Shown piece after piece: positions 62,159 to 64,000 of a DNA stretch of 64,000 nt. How positions within the stretch are numbered: position 1 is the stretch's first letter; each line of letters begins with the position of its first letter. The stretch is taken from the NCBI GenBank assembly GCA_014529385.2, contig CM043942.1:112874141-112938140 (forward strand). Reading direction: 5' to 3'. Under the pieces are notes generated by a model. The model made no database searches. It had not been told where the DNA came from and was given only the letters and a program-made list of their open reading frames with translations. The position numbers and the translations under genes were made by a program. Source of the stretch: Adiantum capillus-veneris. Its lineage: Eukaryota > Streptophyta > Polypodiopsida > Polypodiales > Pteridaceae.

Positions 62159-63145
62159 TTGTTCCTCGATCCTCCCCCATTCCCATCTATGCCACGGATT
62201 GCACCAAAACCTATGGAGTCTTTGATCAAGTCGATGATGGAGATGATGCTACAACAGGAGGTGCAACGTGTTGCCTTAGAAGAAAGAAACGCAGCCATGG
62301 AGCGTGAGCGTGAGCAAGCGCGCTTGGCGACCGAAGAACAAAAGGCGACTATGGAGCTTGAGCGCGAGCAAGCGGGCGATGCTCAACGAATAGCGGCCTA
62401 AGAAAAGCGAGCGGCTATGGAGTTAGAGTGTGAGCCACAGAGAGACCAAGGCATGCAAGAGTTGGTCCTACAGGTACTCACATCGAAATCCGAGCCAATC
62501 AAGGACGTTGGCACTTCATCAGGTAACACAGGTAGAGATGCAGATTCCAACAACCCAGTCACTGAGAAGCTGACGTTCAGTAAGTATGATGGTAAGATGG
62601 ATGCTAATGTTATTCATTCTTGGTTGCATCAATTTAATGCTTCCTTTGCGACAACTAAGAAAACAGGGAATAGTAAAGTTTTGACGGCAGCCATGTATCT
62701 TGCCGGTGATGCCAAAAATTGGTATCAAGCGTGGCAAGAGGCACAGTTGACCGCGCACCTAGAGGAAGCCGAGGAAGGCGTGCCTCTTTCTTTCAATTGG
62801 GCCGACTTCCAAGACAAGCTCAAGGCGCAGTTTATGCCACCTCAATACCTAGCGCGGTTGAAAGAAGATTGGCGCAATCTTAAGCAAAATGGTATACCAG
62901 TTATGTCTTTTCCTAACCGTGTTTTGCAGCTCAGCACCTAATTACGCAAATCGGATGAAGAGCGCAAAGAGGCATTCCTTTTTGGATCGGGCGAGTATAT
63001 CAAGTTTGATGTCGAAGTCCTCGACCCAATAGATCTCAACAAGGCGGTAGCGATTGCTCTCGCACAGGAGATGAAGCACAATAAAGGTAAGCCTAAGGAG
63101 AACAAGTCTTCTCACAGTACCACTCAGAATTCTCAAAACCAGTAG
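62159..63145 (+). CDS. Element I gag (coiled-coil and capsid)
   Basis: A reading of about 330 codons with stops at 62399, 62939 and 63143. A possible start is MPRIAPKPMESL at 62189. The first part is a charged Glu/Arg/Gln helix (MEREREQARLATEEQ), probably coiled coil. The capsid part follows: LTFSKYDGKMDANVIHSWLH, MYLAGDAKNWYQAW and WADFQDKLKAQFMPPQYLAR, a clear retrotrans_gag-like signature. Then comes ALAQEMKHNKGKPKEN. The three stops mean the copy is not intact. Particle-forming role inferred from family. Confidence 0.85.
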
Positions 63146-63258
63146 AATGTAAGAACAACGGTAATTCTCCTAATCAATCTTCCTCTATTTCTCAAGCACA
63201 GAATTCTCACAATGAATCTAAGGGAAAAGGAAAAGCTAAAAGTCAAGAAAACTCTGAG

Positions 63259-63768
63259 TTGACGCTTGATGAAAAATCTGCTGAAGGAATTTTAGGAGGT
63301 TTGTTAACTCTTGAAGAACGAGCCGAATATGCACGAGACAAAAGATATTTTGAATGTCACACTAAAGGTCATATGAAAAGAGATTGTCCTAAGAAAGCAT
63401 CTAACGAACCTAAAGAACCCAAAGAACCAACAGCTACCACAAGCACTTTAGTGAACCACACTGATTCTCCACATGTCTCTGACACACACATTGATGAGGC
63501 TCTCTTTAAATGTTATGGTCATGGTCATGTGAAAAGTCAGTGTTTTGTCATATTGTTTGACTCAGGCAGTATGTATGATGTGATTAGTGACTCTCTTGTA
63601 GAAAGAGTCCGCTTGGAGGTTAGCCAGACAACTCTTCTCAAGGTGTCGGGCTTCGCTCCCAGTATGAACTCTCTCATTACACAAGAGTGCCTTGCTGTGT
63701 TATTCGCTGTTCAGCAAGCTTCCTGCCGTAGAAGATTTCTTGTGTCTCCTCTCTTGAACGTGAGATGA
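63259..63768 (+). CDS. Element I gag C-terminus (zinc knuckle) and aspartic protease
   Basis: A frameshift from the preceding gag. CHTKGHMKRDC is a knuckle remnant with the first Cys of a CCHC replaced by Phe-Glu-Cys context (YFECHTKGHMKRDC). A second knuckle-like CYGHGHVKSQC follows. Next comes VILFDSGSMYDVISDSLVER, with an intact DSGS protease active site. The reading stops at 63768. Downstream text (RSLVWFREHNPLIDWVDNTL in another frame) is the typical end of gypsy protease. Confidence 0.82.
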   Translation: MTLDEKSAEGILGGLLTLEERAEYARDKRYFECHTKGHMKRDCPKKASNEPKEPKEPTATTSTLVNHTDSPHVSDTHIDEALFKCYGHGHVKSQCFVILFDSGSMYDVISDSLVERVRLEVSQTTLLKVSGFAPSMNSLITQECLAVLFAVQQASCRRRFLVSPLLNVR

Positions 63769-64000
63769 TTTTCGGCATTCGCTCGTTGGTTTCGTGAACA
63801 TAACCCTCTCATTGATTGGGTAGACAATACGCTCACTCTAAATGCCAAAAGTGACTCTCCCATGATCATTCGTGGTGAGGAGGGTCTTCAGTCTTTACCT
63901 CTCGTTTCTCATGTGCATGCAAAGCTTGAAAAGAAACATGAGAAGGAGACTCTCTCAGTTCTTTCTTCTTCGACGCACGACACACATTTTTTGCACGACA
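63769..64000 (+). pseudogene. Element I pol linker, running off the window
   Basis: After a shift the plus strand reads FREHNPLIDWVDNTLTLNAK, the conserved 'W...NP.IDW..N.L' after a gypsy protease, then a linker. RT would lie beyond the right edge. Confidence 0.7.

Overview
The window looks like repeat-dense nuclear DNA of a land plant. Evidence: LTR retrotransposons with primer-binding sites of the initiator-Met type (TGGTATCAGAGC and variants), Ty3/gypsy pol with chromodomain-like tails, 5-bp target duplications, small hAT-like elements, and long CT/GA tracts. No bacterial-type operon, rRNA or tRNA gene was recognised. A Penelope-like element with permuted domains would fit a non-flowering lineage better than a flowering plant, but that is inference and the species is not determined.

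Layout. (1) 1-6257: a decayed minus-strand gypsy element (family C; its left end is outside the window), broken by an LTR (family B) that itself carries a C-family solo LTR, and by a hAT-like element that itself carries a B-family solo LTR (TSD CGAGA). (2) 6258-9890: the only stretch not dominated by recognisable retroelements; short minus-strand open stretches with splice-like edges (7012-9312) may be a host gene or pseudogene. (3) 9890-14094: LTR remnants and three hAT-like MITEs with 8-bp TSDs, within a long LTR-like repeat holding CT tracts and a captured zinc-binding fragment. (4) 14095-51243: a nested block. Outer element F (E-type LTRs) is broken by G (15466-44653, TSD GATGG). G holds a B-family solo LTR (TSD GTTGG) and gypsy element C (20271-43006). 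C holds chromovirus D in its 5' LTR (20578-27215, TSD GCAAC) and element E in its pol (30492-39808, TSD GAGAC). E holds a Penelope-like element, PLE (35428-38781, TSD ACAACT). (5) 51244-58500: gypsy RNase H/integrase remnant, a short LTR family (J) in inverted orientation at 52.2 and 58.3 kb, and non-coding LTR-element sequence. (6) 58500-64000: an LTR-like repeat with a captured LINE-like fragment (about 59.5-60.9 kb), then the 5' LTR and gag-protease of gypsy element I, running off the right edge.

Main find: the PLE encodes a GIY-YIG domain upstream of its reverse transcriptase, the reverse of canonical Penelope order. It has a very short 5' leader, two overlapping reading frames, and a 19-bp tandem duplication that breaks the reverse transcriptase just after the catalytic FVDD box.

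Nearly every coding sequence here belongs to transposable elements and most are broken. D is the best-preserved complete gypsy element; the PLE is close to full length but frame-shifted. No element looks clearly autonomous.
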